Both the position numbers and the translations under genes were made by a program. This document shows positions 20,010 through 31,822 of a stretch of 41,034 bases of DNA, in pieces. How positions within the stretch are numbered: position 1 is the stretch's first letter; the number at the start of each line of letters is the position of its first letter. The notes beneath the pieces are model-generated. The model did no database searches and was not told the DNA's origin. It worked only from the letters and a program-made list of their open reading frames with translations. Origin of the DNA: Candidatus Kutchimonas denitrificans (GTDB lineage: Bacteria; Gemmatimonadota; Gemmatimonadetes; Palauibacterales; KS3-K002); assembly GCA_011774835.1 (NCBI GenBank), contig JAACAK010000046.1, positions 142,157 through 183,190 of the forward strand. Reading direction: 5' to 3'.

Positions 20010-21639
20010 CCGTATCAACCTTGCCAATAACTCCAAAGTCTCCCGTCGTTTCCGCTTCCTTCGAGTCCGGTCCCGGCTCGATCCAGTCGGCGGGCACCTC
20101 CAGCTCGCCACGCTCGTGCAGCTTCGCCGCGGCCGCGGCGACTTGCGGATCGAAGTGGCTGCCGGCGTCCTCCTGGATGATCTCGACCGTCCGGTCGAAA
20201 CCGAGCCCGCGGCGATAGGAGCGGTCCGAGCTCAGAGCGTCGAGCACGTCGGCCACCGCCAGGAGCCGACCGAGGAAGGGGATCTCGTTGCCGGCGAGGC
20301 CGTCGGGATAGCCCGAGCCGTCCCACTTCTCGTGGTGATTCCGAACGCCGGGCAGAACGGCGGTGAAGCGCGGGCTCTGGATGTGGCCCAGGATGTTCAC
20401 CCCGTGGACGGGGTGCTTCTTGATCTCCTCGAACTCCTCCGGCGTCAGCTTGCCCGGCTTGTTCAGGATGCTCTCGGGTACGCCGACCTTGCCGACATCG
20501 TGGAGCAGGCCGGACAGCTGGACCACTTGGATCGTCTCCTCGTCGACGCCGAGCTCGCCGGCGATCTTCACCGCGAAGGCGGCGACCCGCTCCGAATGCC
20601 GGTGCGTGTATCCGTCCTTCGCGTCGATGGTGGCCACGATTGCCCGGATGGTGTCGAAGAAGAAGCGCTCGAGCTGAGCGATCAGCTGGGCGCGGTGGAT
20701 CGCGACCCCCGCCTGGTTGCCGATCAGCGCCAGCAGCTCGAGGTCGCTTTCCGAGAAGGCCCCGGTCAGACTGCGGCTGTCGGCGTACAGCACGCCCATC
20801 ACGCCCTGCACGCTCTCCTCGGTGAGGACCGGCGCGCACATCACCGAGCGAATCTTCTGCTGGATGATGCTCTCGCCTTCCCGGTAGCGCTCGTCGGCGG
20901 TGGCGTCGCGGCTCAGGGACGAGACGCCGTGGTCGAGAACCTCCTTCACCACCGTGCGGCTCACCTCGATCTCGTCGAGCGTCTCCTCCCTGTCGCGCGA
21001 GCGGGCCGCCACGATCGAAAGAGCGCTGTCGCCATCGTCGCCGGCAGCTCCGCCTTGTTCGCGCAGAAGGATCGCCGCCCGGTCGGCGTTGAGTGTCGTG
21101 AAGACCGAGTCGATCACGCCCTTGAACAGGCTGTCCATGTCGCGAGCGCTGGAGAGCAGCTTGGAGACCTCGTAGGCCGTGGCCAGGTTGCGCTGGGCCC
21201 GCTGCATCTCGTCCAGACCCTCGGCCTCCTTCAGCGCTTCCATGCCCGGGAAGTGGGTGTCGATGACCTTGCGCACCACCGTGGTGGTTCCGGTCTTGTC
21301 CTCGCTGATCGACAGGGTCGTTTCGCCGGGCGCCCGCTCCGACCGGCGCGAGCGGCATTCGAGCACGGTGGGGCCAACGGCCAGCTGGTCGCCGGGACCG
21401 AGGCTGGCCCGGGCGACGAGTTCGCCGTTCACGTAGCTGCCGTTCGCCGACTCGAGATCGACGACCTGCAGCTTGTGTCCGAGGTTCTCGATCGTGCAGT
21501 GGCGGCGCGAGACGCCCTGGTCGGGCAGGCGAATGTCGCACTCGGGCGCGCGGCCGATGGTCTTCTTCTGGCCCTGAGGGATGGAGAAGACGCGGCCGAT
21601 GTGCTGTCCCTCGCGAACGACGAGCGCCAGATCGATCAA
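19999..21639 (-). CDS. FHA-GAF-HD-GYP signalling protein
   Basis: 546 residues. FHA domain about 5-95 (TIGRAPECDI, VSRRH, SANGSYVNG), which binds phosphothreonine peptides. GAF domain about 160-325, a small-ligand or dimerisation sensor. HD-GYP domain about 325-515 with LLHDVGKVGVPESIL (His380, Asp381), HHEKWDGSGYPDG and ADVLDALSSDRSYR, so the metal-binding residues of cyclic-di-GMP phosphodiesterases look complete. It starts 14 bases after the kinase gene, so it is probably read out on the same mRNA; the kinase is a natural source of its phosphothreonine ligand. Its last residues (VGN) are encoded within palindromic repeat copy B. Confidence 0.92.
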   Translation of the reverse strand: MIDLALVVREGQHIGRVFSIPQGQKKTIGRAPECDIRLPDQGVSRRHCTIENLGHKLQVVDLESANGSYVNGELVARASLGPGDQLAVGPTVLECRSRRSERAPGETTLSISEDKTGTTTVVRKVIDTHFPGMEALKEAEGLDEMQRAQRNLATAYEVSKLLSSARDMDSLFKGVIDSVFTTLNADRAAILLREQGGAAGDDGDSALSIVAARSRDREETLDEIEVSRTVVKEVLDHGVSSLSRDATADERYREGESIIQQKIRSVMCAPVLTEESVQGVMGVLYADSRSLTGAFSESDLELLALIGNQAGVAIHRAQLIAQLERFFFDTIRAIVATIDAKDGYTHRHSERVAAFAVKIAGELGVDEETIQVVQLSGLLHDVGKVGVPESILNKPGKLTPEEFEEIKKHPVHGVNILGHIQSPRFTAVLPGVRNHHEKWDGSGYPDGLAGNEIPFLGRLLAVADVLDALSSDRSYRRGLGFDRTVEIIQEDAGSHFDPQVAAAAAKLHERGELEVPADWIEPGPDSKEAETTGDFGVIGKVDTVGN

Positions 21640-21653
21640 ACGGGGGTCCTCCG

Positions 21654-23968
<2,315 letters not shown>

Positions 23969-23972
<4 letters not shown>

Positions 23973-26911
23973 GATCTCGGTTTCAGCGCGCCGAAGAACC
24001 GCCGCGTCTCCGGGTTGTAGATCGTCAGACCATACAATGTCCTGATTCGCGGGATCTCTCGGTCGAGATCGAACTGCGGTCGCAGGTTGAAGATCTCCCG
24101 GTACGTGTCCTCCGCCTCCGCCCGTCGCCCGAAGGCGTAATACGCGGCAGCCAGCATCTGCCGCGCGATGACCGACTGCTCGATCGTCAGGCCGCCCTCG
24201 GTGAGCAGGTTCTCGAAGAACGTGACCACGGCCCCGTAATCGGCGTTCGCCCAGTACTGGAAGCCGGGCCCCAGTTTGTCACGAGTCGAGAAGACGATGA
24301 TCGAGTCGGTGTATTGGTCCCTGAGATCCTGGAGGGTCGTGGGGATCGACTGCGCATAGAGGCGCATGAACTCCAGCGCGTCGGCCACGTGGCCCGACTG
24401 CCGCATGCGCCGGTAAATCAGAAACGACTGATTGATCACCGCCGGATCGCGGTAATGCTCGGGCCGCGGTCCCTGGCCCACCAGCGTCAGGATGTGCTGG
24501 GAGGCTTGGGAGGCGTCGCCCGATCGCAGGTAGATCTCCGCCAACTGGAACAGGAAGGGGATCAGCCGCTCGCGTGGCTGTCGGATCGTCGACAGCTCTT
24601 GCGCGTACTCGACCGCGCGGCTGAACTCGCCCAGCGCGTAGGCGCTGGAGAACGCCATGTAGAGCACGCGTCCCTTCGAATCGTCGCTGGCGTCCATGAC
24701 CCCGCGGGCCATCAGGTCGAGGGCCTCGTCGGCGATCTGCAGCGCTTCCCGGTAATCTTGGCGCTGATAGGCGGCGCGGGCCGCGAAATAGGCGAAGGGG
24801 AGCGGCCGCGTGGCGCGGCCGCTCACGCCGGTGACGTAGATCGGCGCCACCCGGACGTAGCGGGGTGGTCGTGCCAGCTGGGGCGAGCCGGAATCGATGC
24901 GCAAAGGAGGCGATTCGGTGCGTCCCAGGCGGCGGTATGGGCCGTCGATCTGCTGCGCGCCCTGGACTTCGTATCCACGCACGAAGCCGGGGGGCCCGGG
25001 CTGCCATGTCAGGACGGCCGCGTCCCCCTGGTAGGTGAGGTCGAAGCCGCGCAGCGGTGGAAAGGCGATATCCCAGCGGTAGACGTGGGTCCGCTTGGCG
25101 CCGGCGTCGGCGATGTAGATGTTGCCTTCCCGGTCGACGACGATGCGCTCGGGCCGGTCGAACGCCCCTTCGGCGCCCAGCCGGATCCAGATCTTGCTCC
25201 GAGCGTCGTCGACGATCGTCACCCGGTGGGTGTTCCGATCGAGCAGGAACAGATTGCCGGCCTGGTCGAAGGTGAGGGCAGCGATGGGGCCGGGTAACAG
25301 TTCGGGTGCCAGCGGCTGGAAAGTCCCTTCGGACACCACGAGCCGGGCGACCCGGGAGCCGTCCTCGTTCCACGCCCAGATTTCGCCGCTCGGCGTCACG
25401 GCCACGCCAGCGGGCCGGACGAACGGATACTCGCCGACCAGGCTGGCCAGGTCGCCGCTGAAGATCTTGATGCGGTCGTTGCCGGTGTCGGCGATCACGA
25501 TGCGCCCATCCCCAAGCACGGCGATTCCGCTGGGATCGTCCAGCCTGCGGTTGTCACGGTAGTTGTCTCCGTAGGCGCCCTCGAGTTCGCCCCCCTCGAG
25601 GGGAAAGACGGCAAAGCGGTCGCGTCCGTGATCGAGGACGAGCAGCTGACCGTCCTTGGTCGTGGCTCCGGCGACGCGGTCGATCTCCCGTGAGAACTGC
25701 TGTTGCCGCACCGTGGGATCGGGCAGGTAGACCGGCACGCTGTCCCCGTAAACGGTCTCGTGCATCTCCACCTGCGTGCCCATCAGCCGAACGGCCTTCC
25801 CCTCGATGTCGAGGAGCAGCGAGGGCATCTCGCTGGCCCCTCCGTAGACCATGTCCAGCAATGGCCGCGGCAAGCCACGCGCCACGCGACTGACGCGTAT
25901 GGGAAAGGCAAAGTCGGGACGGCGACGGAGCCCTTCCTCGGTGGCCAGCCGGATCCGCTCCACCTTTCGCAGCTCGCCGTCCAGGATCAGCGCGTTCTGG
26001 TTGCCGGCGAACGTCACGTCCTCCGCTTCGCGGAACGAACCGCGCCCCGTCCCGGCGCCGCCGTACAGCATGTCGTTGGCGCCCGGCGGCGCGCCGCCCG
26101 TCTTGTTCGCACGCCACAGGCGGCCCGTGTTTCGGTCTACGACGATGACCGTGCCGAGATCGTTGACCGCCATCGCCACCGGTTCCCCCAGCTGGGCGCC
26201 TCGCAGGTTGACGGGCGCGGCGACGCCGGGGGGCAGCGGCCCGGTCCAGGGCAACTGTGTAAATGGCGGCAGCGCGTAGATGCCACCCGAAGTGTTGTCG
26301 TCGGCGATGTAGATCGTGCCGTCGTTGCCCACCGCCAGCGAACGCGGCTCGCGGATCGCGTTCCCCAGCTCGATCTGTCTCACGAAGAGACCGTCGAGGC
26401 CGAAGATCTGTATGGCGCCGCGGCCGCTGTCCAGCACGTAGAGGAAGCCGGAGGGGCCCATCGCCATGTCGATGGGATCCGATAGCTGACCGGCGTCGCC
26501 GCCGCCCTCGGCCAGCCGGCGCAGCACCTGTCCGCCGGGCCCGAACACGAAGACGCTCTTGCGGCCCTTGTCGAGCACGTAGGCGATGTTCTCCGCCGTC
26601 ACATCGACGGCGACCGGGTCGTCGAGGGCGTCCTGGCCGTAGCTGCGGCGGTACACGCCGACCGAATCGAAGACGAACACCAGTCCATCCTCGTCGACCA
26701 CGTGGATCGTCGCGTTCGCTCCCCGGGCCAGGGCGACCGGTCGATCCGGCGACCCGGGCTGGTTCTTGCCGGGCAACTGGAACGAGCCCTTGGCCTCGTA
26801 TCCGGCCTTCGGTACGGCCTGCCCGAGGAGGGGGGCGGGGGCGCTGGCGACGGCGATCAGCAGGGCGGCAAGGCCCAGCCGGTGGGCTGTACGGTTAACG
26901 GGCCATGTCAA
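23969..26911 (-). CDS. Secreted NHL beta-propeller/TPR protein
   Basis: About 980 residues from a TTG that overlaps the upstream stop (TTGA). A signal peptide (HRLGLAALLIAVASAPAPLLGQA) directs export. The middle holds at least two sets of NHL-type propeller blades, such as DPIDMAMGPSGFLYVLDSG, DPSGIAVLGDGRIVIADTGN and RPERIVVDREGNIYIADAG. A fibronectin-like segment follows (about LTWQPGPPGFVRGYEVQG), then TPR-like helices to the end (YFAARAAYQRQDYREALQIA). Such propellers usually serve as binding scaffolds. Its stop overlaps the kinase ATG, so the two are coupled; it may be a periplasmic partner for the kinase sensor domain. No enzymatic motif is seen. Confidence 0.85.
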
Positions 26912-27603
26912 TTGCACGGCGGCGACGGCTCCAGCTTGGGATTCTCCAGCGGCTGCTCCCCCTCCTGAAAGACGAACTTGGAGTAGCCGACGACGATTTG
27001 ATCTCCGTGATGTAGCTGTCGGCGCGCCAGGATCGGCGCTCCGCCCAGTATCGTACCGTTGGTGCTCTCGAGATCCTCTATCCACCATACGTCTTCGTCC
27101 CGAACGATCCGGCAATGGTGGCGGGAGACGGAGCGGTCGGGAAACTGCACGTCGTTGTCCGTGGCCCGGCCGATTCGCGCTTCCGGGCCCGCGATTCGGA
27201 ACGTCTTGCCGCGGTGAACGCCGCTGACCACCCATAGCCGGCTCAGCACGCCGATCCGGTGGTCACCGATGAACAGGAATTCCAGATCGGCCAGCCCGAT
27301 CCGGTCCCCGTCCTGAAGCGGCTGTCGCTCGCCGGTGCTCAGCGGCCGTCCGTTCAGGGTGGTCACCGCCTCCGAGGCCGTGACCACGAGTACGTGCCTT
27401 GAGTTCTCGCGCTCGATGCGGACGTGATGGGCAGCGATCCGCTCGTCGCGGATCGTGAGCGTGTTGGCGCCGGATCGTCCTACCGACATCACCGGGATCC
27501 GCAGCGGATATTCCCGGTTCCGCTCCGCATAAAACAGCCCGATGAGCGCTGCGCCGTTCGACTGTGCGCCCAGTGCTCCAGCTCCTAATGCGGGGAAGGT
27601 CAA
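26908..27603 (-). CDS. Double-FHA-domain protein
   Basis: About 231 residues with two FHA domains. The first has VMSVGRSGANTLTIRDERIAAHH and a degenerate tip (TLNG). The second has ARIGRATDNDVQF, SVSRHHC and ESTNGTI, with all core phosphothreonine-binding residues. The gene is first in the operon and its stop overlaps the next start. The frame is open to 27648, but TTG 27648 coincides with a TTGACA -35 box, so I placed the start at TTG 27603. CTG 27573 with AGGAG eight bases upstream is an equally good choice. It probably docks onto phosphorylated threonines made by the kinase two genes down. Confidence 0.8.
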   Translation of the reverse strand: MTFPALGAGALGAQSNGAALIGLFYAERNREYPLRIPVMSVGRSGANTLTIRDERIAAHHVRIERENSRHVLVVTASEAVTTLNGRPLSTGERQPLQDGDRIGLADLEFLFIGDHRIGVLSRLWVVSGVHRGKTFRIAGPEARIGRATDNDVQFPDRSVSRHHCRIVRDEDVWWIEDLESTNGTILGGAPILARRQLHHGDQIVVGYSKFVFQEGEQPLENPKLEPSPPCN

Positions 27604-27619
27604 ACGCCGTACGTGCCAC

Positions 27620-27648
27620 AATCTCGGGCACTTCCCGCGCAGTGTCAA
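27620..27648 (-). promoter_or_regulatory. Possible promoter of the FHA/kinase operon
   Basis: On the reverse strand TTGACA (27648-27643), 17 bases, then GAGATT (27625-27620). The -35 is perfect and the -10 poor. It sits at the head of the reverse signalling operon and argues for a start codon downstream of 27612. The rest of the 27649-27822 gap between divergent genes shows nothing else I can name. Confidence 0.35.
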
Positions 27649-27822
27649 TTATGGTCCGGTCCCGGCGGCGGCCTGCCGCTTCGGGTGCCCTTCGGGGCGA
27701 TTTCGGTTGGGGGAGCAGGGCGGGGACGCCCTCGGCCAGCGACCACTCTATTCCTACACCTGCCGCTCCGCCAGGTGCCGGCCGTTGAGCTTCTGTTGAC
27801 GGGCTGGCGCTAGCCTTCCGAC

Positions 27823-29541
27823 GTGTTGAGCGACGCCCGTTCGGTTCTGCGGAAGTACTTCGGCTATCCCGATTTCCGCCCCGCCCAGCGCGCCGCCGTC
27901 CTCTCGGTTCTGGGAGGCCGGGACACGCTGATCGTCATGCCCACCGGCGGCGGTAAATCTCTGTGTTACCAGATCCCGGCGTTGCTGCGGCCCGGACTCA
28001 CCCTGGTCGTGTCTCCGCTCATCGCCCTGATGCACGACCAGGTGAATGGGCTGGAGCGTCGGGGGATCGCGGCGGCGCTGGTGAACAGCACGCTCTCCTC
28101 CGACGAGATCCGGGCGCGACTGGACCGGGCGGCCGCCGGCGAGCTGAAGCTGCTCTACGTGGCGCCGGAACGGTTCGGCAGCCCGGCCTTTCGCAGCGCT
28201 GCCTTCGACATGGAGATCGGCCTGGTGGCGGTGGACGAGGCGCACTGCGTCAGCCAGTGGGGCCACGATTTCCGTCCCAGCTATCTGCGGCTGAAGCGGC
28301 ACTGGGACGAGCTGGGGCGACCCCAGCTCATCGCGCTGACCGCCACCGCCACGCCCGAGGTCCGGGCCGACATCGTCCGCGAGCTGGGCCTGCGGGACCC
28401 GCGGGTCATGATCCGCGGGTTCGACCGGCCGAACCTCCGCTGGTCGGTGCGGCGCGAGGATCGGCGGGCCGAGAAGGGCCGGGCGCTTCTCGAGCAGATG
28501 GACGGTCGTGCGGGAGAAACGGCGGTGGTCTACGCGTCGACGCGCAAGATGGTCGAGGCGGCGACGGAGCTCCTGCGCGACGCCGGCGTGGTCGCCGCCG
28601 CCTATCATGCGGGCATGAAGCGGGAAGCGCGGGCCCGGGTGCAGGAGCGGTGGATGTCCGGTCAGGTGCCCGTCGTCGTGGCGACCAACGCGTTCGGGAT
28701 GGGGATCGACAAGGAGGACGTTCGCCGCGTCGTCCACCTGCAGATGCCGGGCTCGCTGGAGGCGTACTATCAGGAGGCGGGCCGAGCCGGCCGCGATGGC
28801 AAGGAAGCCCACTGCGTCCTGCTGCACAGCTACGGCGACCGGTTCATCCACGAGTTCTTCATCCGCCAGTCCTACCCGCCGCGCCGGATCATCGCCGCCG
28901 CCTACCGGGCGCTGCTCGATGCGTGCACCGCCGAGGGCGGCCCGGTCCCGCCGCTCAATTTCGTCGCGCGCGTGAAGGGGCTGAAGAGCGAAGGCGAATT
29001 GACCTCGGCGCTCCGCATCCTGAACGACGCCGGCTGCATCGAGAACGCGGGTGCCGCGGCCGATTGTGCGGCGCGCTGGATCGCCACCCCGGAACGTGTC
29101 GAGGAGATTGTGGCCGACCCGGGGGACTCCAGTGAGTTTTCAGAAAGCCCGGCGGTCATGGCGGCCCTCAACGGGCTGGCCCGCATCTCGCGCTCCGGCC
29201 GGCGTCGCTCCTTCCGCGTCTCGCTCCGGGATGTGGCGCGCTGGCTCGACGCGGACATCGCCGAGGCGCGGGCCGCCCTCGACGCTCTGCAGCGTGCGGG
29301 CCTGATCGGCTGGCGCGACGAAGCCCGGAGCTCGACCTACCGGCCGACCCGGCCGGCGCAGTCGCCGGACGAGCTGACGGTCGATTGGGAGCGAATCGCC
29401 CGCCTGCGCGAGCTCGACCTCCAGAAGCTCAAGCGGATGGAAGGATACGCCTTCAGCCGCGGCTGCCGGCGGCGGTATCTGCTGCGCTACTTCGGCGAGA
29501 CTGCGGGTTGGAAATGCGGAGCCTGCGACCGGTGTGGGTGA
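27823..29541 (+). CDS. recQ: ATP-dependent DNA helicase RecQ
   Basis: 572 residues from GTG 27823. Helicase motifs: the RecQ motif 0 region FGYPDFRPAQ, motif I MPTGGGKSLCYQIPAL, motif II DEAHCVSQWGHDFRP, ALTATAT, ATNAFGMGIDK and QEAGRAGRDG. The C-terminus has the RecQ zinc cluster YAFSRGCRRRYLLRYFGE...CGACDRCG with four cysteines, then ends. The HRDC domain seen in E. coli RecQ is absent, as in many shorter homologues. It is a 3'-5' helicase in DNA repair. The last bases touch palindromic repeat copy C, and guaA converges from the other side. Confidence 0.95.
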   Translation: MLSDARSVLRKYFGYPDFRPAQRAAVLSVLGGRDTLIVMPTGGGKSLCYQIPALLRPGLTLVVSPLIALMHDQVNGLERRGIAAALVNSTLSSDEIRARLDRAAAGELKLLYVAPERFGSPAFRSAAFDMEIGLVAVDEAHCVSQWGHDFRPSYLRLKRHWDELGRPQLIALTATATPEVRADIVRELGLRDPRVMIRGFDRPNLRWSVRREDRRAEKGRALLEQMDGRAGETAVVYASTRKMVEAATELLRDAGVVAAAYHAGMKREARARVQERWMSGQVPVVVATNAFGMGIDKEDVRRVVHLQMPGSLEAYYQEAGRAGRDGKEAHCVLLHSYGDRFIHEFFIRQSYPPRRIIAAAYRALLDACTAEGGPVPPLNFVARVKGLKSEGELTSALRILNDAGCIENAGAAADCAARWIATPERVEEIVADPGDSSEFSESPAVMAALNGLARISRSGRRRSFRVSLRDVARWLDADIAEARAALDALQRAGLIGWRDEARSSTYRPTRPAQSPDELTVDWERIARLRELDLQKLKRMEGYAFSRGCRRRYLLRYFGETAGWKCGACDRCG

Positions 29542-29812
29542 TTGGGAATTCTGATTGGGCGAAGGCGAGGTCGGGGTTCTGATTATGGGAATGTCGAGTT
29601 CTCTCCGAATTGCTGAAGAAGATTCGGGGATTCGGGGAGGTGGTGAAGTGGGTGGCGCACCTTCAGACGTTGGACATCACCCTCGTCTCTCCCCGATTCC
29701 CCGAACCCCCGAATCCCCGAACCGGCTTGGACAATTCGGAGAGAACTCAAGATTCCCCAAATCAGAATCCCGATATCCGACTTCTAGATTCCCACCCCGA
29801 TCATTCCCACTC
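29542..29812. repeat. Long palindromic intergenic element, copy C
   Basis: This occupies the whole gap between the convergent recQ and guaA genes. The left arm has TTGGGAATTCTGATTGGG, GAGGTCGGGGTTCTGATT, then GTCGAGTTCTCTCCGAATTG and GATTCGGGG units. The right arm returns as CCCCGAATC, CAATTCGGAGAGAACTC, AAATCAGAATCCC, ending near CATTCCCAC. Its centre (about 29661-29676) differs from copies A and B. The guaA stop (29801-29803) lies in the right end. Confidence 0.85.
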
Positions 29813-31621
29813 GATGGTTCCAGGTGGTTTGGTGGTCAGGTCGAGCGCCACGCCGGACACACCGTCCAGGGCGAGGAGGTCGCGGCGCAGCTCGTCGAGC
29901 AGCGCTCGCGGCAGCTCGACCGGCGTCGCGGTCATCGCCCGCCTCGAGCGGACCGGCCGCACCACGATCAGCTCGCCGCCGTTGCCGCTGAGGTCGAGGG
30001 GGACCAGGACGGTGGGGCACTGCCAGATCTCGTCGTACAGACCGTGGCGGCGGAGCCCGTCCATCACCCGGGCGTCCGCCTCGCGGAGCAGGTCCAGCCG
30101 CTCCCGGGTCACCGTGGCGGGGAGCGGCAGTGCGGTGGCCGGCGCGTCCTCGGCCAGGTTCCAGACGCAGCGGTTGATGCCGGGGACCTCGGCGGTGAGG
30201 GCCGAGGCGGCGGCCAGCAGGCTCTCCCACGCGCTGTCGCCGCTCAGCAGCACCGGGTGCTCGTACGCCCGCAGGTCGGCCTTCACGCCCACCGAGCGGA
30301 TCGGCAAGATTTCCGCGTCCAGGTCGTAGCGCCGGCCCACCTCCGCGACCAGGGGGGCGATCTCTTCCAGCCCCTCGATGTCGCCGCTGCCGTCGCCGCA
30401 CAGCGCCCGCACCCCCAGACCCGGGCCGGGGAAGGGGTGGCGCCAGACCAGCTGGCGGGGGATGCCCAACTGCTCGCCCAGCTCCCGCACTTCGAGCTTG
30501 TAGAGATCGCCCAGCGGCTCCACCAGCCGGCCGGCTGCCAGCATCTCCTGAACCACCGGCACCCGGTTGTGGTGCGTCTTGATCGTGTCGGCCCGTTTCG
30601 TACCGCCGGTCTCGATCGTGTCGGGATAGATCGTGCCTTGGCCCAGCAGGTGGTCATGCAGACCCAGGCGCGCCCCCTCTTCCTGGAAGACTTCGATGAA
30701 CGTGTCACCGATGGCGCGCCGCTTCGCCTCCGGCTCGACCAGGCCGGCGAGGGCGGCGAGGAAGCGGTCGCTGGCATCGACGAAGTGGACGTGGCTGCCG
30801 AGCCCCAGACCGCGGAAGAACTCCAGCACCTGCGCGCTCTCGTCCTTCCGCATCAGCCCGTTGTCGATATGCAGGAGATCGACCCGCTCGGGCCCCAGAG
30901 CCCGGGCGAGCAGCGTGGCGGCGACGGTGGAGTCGACGCCGCCCGAGGCCAGCAGGAAGACCGACCGGTCGCCGACCTGATCCCTGATCCTGTCCAGCTC
31001 TTCTTCGAGGAACGCCTCCATCGTCCAGCTGGGCCGACAGCCGCAGATCTCGAAGACGAAGTTGGCGATCATCCGATCGCCGTGGACGGTGTCGTCGACC
31101 TCGGGGTGGAACTGGAAGCCGTAGCGCCGGAGCGAGTCGGACCCGATGGCGGCGTACCGATGGTCGGGGCCGCCGTCGGTCGTGACGCTGCGACCCAGCT
31201 CGCGAAACTCGGGCCCCACCGACACCACGCTGTCGTAGTGGCTCATCCAGACCGGCTCCACCGGCCCGAGCCCGGCGAACAGCGGGTGCTCACCGGTCAG
31301 GTGAAGCTCTGCCGGTCCCCACTGCCGGCCGCCGTGGATCACCTCGCCGCCGTAGTGCTTGGCGATCTCCTGATGGCCGAAACAGAGGCCCAGGATCGGC
31401 ACGTCGAGCTCGTAGATCTCCTTCGTGTACTCCGAGTCCTCGCCGTGGGCCGAGAGGCTGGGGCTGCCCGAGATGATGATTCCCCGGTAGGGGGCGAAGG
31501 CGTCGATCGGGTCCTCGGGCTGCCGGATCTCCGCCAGCACCCCGAGGCGCCGCACCTTGGTGGCGATCAGGTGGGCGTACTGGCCGCCGAAATCGATGAT
31601 CGCTATCGCGTCGTGCGGCAT
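29801..31621 (-). CDS. guaA: GMP synthase (glutamine-hydrolysing), long human-like type
   Basis: 606 residues from ATG 31621 (MPHDAIAIIDFGGQYAHLIA). Class I glutamine amidotransferase domain about 1-195 with GLCFGHQ (nucleophile Cys) and FQFHPEV. ATP pyrophosphatase domain with LLASGGVDSTVAATLL. The C-terminal dimerisation part ends PPGTIEWE. It makes GMP from XMP, ATP and glutamine. E. coli GuaA is 525 residues; the extra ~80 here fall after RHPFPGPGLGVR, where human GMP synthase has its additional dimerisation subdomain (compare ILPIRSVGVKADLRAYEHP). The frame is open further upstream, but with no family similarity. The stop lies at the edge of repeat copy C. Confidence 0.96.
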   Translation of the reverse strand: MPHDAIAIIDFGGQYAHLIATKVRRLGVLAEIRQPEDPIDAFAPYRGIIISGSPSLSAHGEDSEYTKEIYELDVPILGLCFGHQEIAKHYGGEVIHGGRQWGPAELHLTGEHPLFAGLGPVEPVWMSHYDSVVSVGPEFRELGRSVTTDGGPDHRYAAIGSDSLRRYGFQFHPEVDDTVHGDRMIANFVFEICGCRPSWTMEAFLEEELDRIRDQVGDRSVFLLASGGVDSTVAATLLARALGPERVDLLHIDNGLMRKDESAQVLEFFRGLGLGSHVHFVDASDRFLAALAGLVEPEAKRRAIGDTFIEVFQEEGARLGLHDHLLGQGTIYPDTIETGGTKRADTIKTHHNRVPVVQEMLAAGRLVEPLGDLYKLEVRELGEQLGIPRQLVWRHPFPGPGLGVRALCGDGSGDIEGLEEIAPLVAEVGRRYDLDAEILPIRSVGVKADLRAYEHPVLLSGDSAWESLLAAASALTAEVPGINRCVWNLAEDAPATALPLPATVTRERLDLLREADARVMDGLRRHGLYDEIWQCPTVLVPLDLSGNGGELIVVRPVRSRRAMTATPVELPRALLDELRRDLLALDGVSGVALDLTTKPPGTIEWE

Positions 31622-31822
31622 GGCTCCCGGAAGGCGCGCTGTTGAGTTCTCACTCGACTGGAATAGCCGGACGACCCGTGCCGGCGCAAGGCCCGCCGGC
31701 CTCGTTCGGGCGCAGGGAGCCGATCGTTCGGACACGCTCAGCGGGCCGGCACTCCCGGGCCAAACGCGATCGAGGCAACTGGAACCGGGCCCGGTCGGCA
31801 AAGCGATCGGGTCCTCGGACGA

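Noticed and set aside
29542..29812. Palindromic repeat considered as an insertion sequence
   Set aside because: It has no transposase frame and no identifiable target-site duplication, and the copies are too diverged to be a recent IS.
31622..31801. N-terminal extension of guaA (60 further in-frame codons)
   Set aside because: The extension has no similarity to GMP synthases and the ATG at 31621 gives the normal family start.
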